Shown here piece after piece: positions 62,960-64,000 of a stretch of DNA of 64,000 nt (positions are counted from its first letter, which is position 1; every line of letters begins with the position of its first letter). The DNA lies in the NCBI RefSeq assembly GCF_905479755.1, contig NZ_CAJQNT010000016.1, forward strand, positions 1 through 64,000, in the 5' to 3' direction. The position numbers and the translations under genes are program-made. The notes below the pieces were generated by a model. That model had not been told where the DNA came from, did no database searches, and worked only from the letters and a program-made list of their open reading frames with translations. Source of the DNA: an uncultured Schumannella sp. GTDB lineage: Bacteria > Actinomycetota > Actinomycetes > Actinomycetales > Microbacteriaceae.

Positions 62960-64000
62960 TCAACCGCGTTCGGCCCACCAGGCGCGCAATCGCGACTCGG
63001 CCTCCGCCTCGCCGAGCGCGCCCTCTTCCAGACGCAGCTCCATCAGGAAGCGATATGCCTCCCCGACGATCGGCCCCGGGCGCACGCCCAAAAGCTGCAT
63101 GATCTGCTCCCCGTCGAGATCGGGGCGGATGGCGGCGAACTCCTCCTGTGCCGACAGTTCCGCGATCCGCGCCTCGAGATCGTCGTAGGCGGACGCGAGC
63201 CGGTGTGCCTTGCGGCGATTGCGGGTCGTCACGTCGGCGCGCGAGAGGATGTGGAGTCGTTCGAGTTGCTCGCCCGCGTCGCGCACGTAGCGCCGCACGG
63301 CCGAATCCGTCCAGACGCCCTCCGCGTAGCCGAAGAAGCGCAGGTGCAGCCTCACCAGTTCGGCGACCGACTGGATGACGGACTTGTCGAAGCGCAGTTC
63401 GCGCAGCCGCTTCGCGGAAAGCTTGGCCCCCAGCACGTCGTGGTGATGGAAGGTGACGGCGCCGCCCGGCTCGATCTTGCGGGTTGCGGGCTTGCCGACA
63501 TCGTGCAGCAACACCGCCAGACGCAGGATCAGGTCGGGCTGGTGCCCCCGATCGTGCTCGAGTTGGATCGCGCGCTCGAGCGCCGTCAACGAGTGCTCGT
63601 AGACATCCTTGTGGTGCGCGTGTTCATCGATCTCGAGTCGCAGGGCGGGGATCTCGGGAAGAACGACCGCGGCGACCCCGGAGTCCACGAGCACCCGGAT
63701 GCCGGAGACCGGATCGCGCGCGAGCATCAACTTGGTCAGTTCGTCGCCGACGCGCTCGGCCGAGACGATCCCGATGCGATCGGCCATCCCCTGGGCGGCG
63801 CGGAGCACCTCCGCATCGAGTTCGAATCCGAGTTGCGCGGCGAACCGCGCGGCGCGCATCATGCGCAGCGGATCGTCGCCGAAAGACACTTCGGGAGGGC
63901 TCGGCGTGCGCAGTCGCTTCGCCAAGAGGTCGTCGACGCCGCCCGTCGGATCGACCAGGACCGGCTCGCCGCCCGCACCCGGCAGCCGCAATGCCATCGA
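62960..64000 (-). CDS. cca: CCA tRNA nucleotidyltransferase, C-terminal part (cut by window edge)
   Basis: About 347 codons are present and the frame is still open at the window end, so the N-terminal nucleotidyltransferase start is missing. Seen: DPTGGVDDLLAKRLRTP, FGDDPLRMMRAARFAAQLGF, and an HD domain with AVLLHDVGKPATR. Adds or repairs the tRNA 3' CCA. Confidence 0.92.
   Translation of the reverse strand, partial: SMALRLPGAGGEPVLVDPTGGVDDLLAKRLRTPSPPEVSFGDDPLRMMRAARFAAQLGFELDAEVLRAAQGMADRIGIVSAERVGDELTKLMLARDPVSGIRVLVDSGVAAVVLPEIPALRLEIDEHAHHKDVYEHSLTALERAIQLEHDRGHQPDLILRLAVLLHDVGKPATRKIEPGGAVTFHHHDVLGAKLSAKRLRELRFDKSVIQSVAELVRLHLRFFGYAEGVWTDSAVRRYVRDAGEQLERLHILSRADVTTRNRRKAHRLASAYDDLEARIAELSAQEEFAAIRPDLDGEQIMQLLGVRPGPIVGEAYRFLMELRLEEGALGEAEAESRLRAWWAERG

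Overview
The window is a high-GC actinobacterial chromosome segment, most likely from Microbacteriaceae. The evidence is an HspR/HAIR-controlled dnaK-grpE-dnaJ-hspR operon, a C50-carotenoid operon with a split lycopene cyclase and a lycopene elongase, an LLM-class flavin oxidoreductase, and the rpsF-ssb-rpsR-rplI-dnaB-cca neighbourhood that lies near the replication origin in this group. Both ends are cut: a Pro-rich protein at the left (1-514) and cca at the right (62960-64000).

Left part (1-26.9 kb), ordinary core genome: pyrE, xthA, a permease, a lipoprotein, a DUF6421/DUF1232 pair, threonine aldolase, acyl-CoA ligase, LLM oxidoreductase, a ClpB lacking its N-domain, an RsmC/RlmG-like methyltransferase, a 2OG-type oxygenase divergent from an XRE-cupin regulator, the hspR chaperone operon, an MFS transporter, and the operon crtE-crtB-crtI-crtYe-crtYf-crtEb with idi divergent. 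In that operon IPP/DMAPP goes to GGPP, phytoene, lycopene, then a C45/C50 product. dcd and tRNA-Gly(CCC) follow.

Accessory island (about 27.0-35.3 kb): immediately downstream of tRNA-Gly are wrecked IS30 and IS3 genes, then a complete type I Wadjet anti-plasmid operon (jetA-jetB-jetC-jetD, 28266-34804), then an IS481-type remnant and a non-coding edge. This is the clearest acquired system in the window; Wadjet itself is an already described system.

Right part (35.4-64 kb): a dienelactone-hydrolase-like protein that lacks the catalytic nucleophile, a heme-iron module (DUF2470 protein plus heme oxygenase behind an IdeR/DtxR-like box), a PIF1-like helicase, UbiB kinase with a PadR regulator, a CopD-CtaG fusion, HU, a cysteine-poor ribosomal cluster (L28-L33-S14), and the zinc-uptake operon znuA-znuC-znuB-zur with a strong palindromic operator. 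A 0.7-kb intergenic region with three REP-like palindromes follows, then a 2-oxoacid dehydrogenase operon, an aminotransferase, a WXG-like/alpha-beta hydrolase pair, a tyrosine phosphatase with purB, dnaB and the rpsF operon.

A pattern running through the window is a -10 hexamer (TANNNT, often TAGNNT) exactly 6-7 nt before the start codon of about seventeen genes. This implies extensive leaderless transcription and settles several starts.
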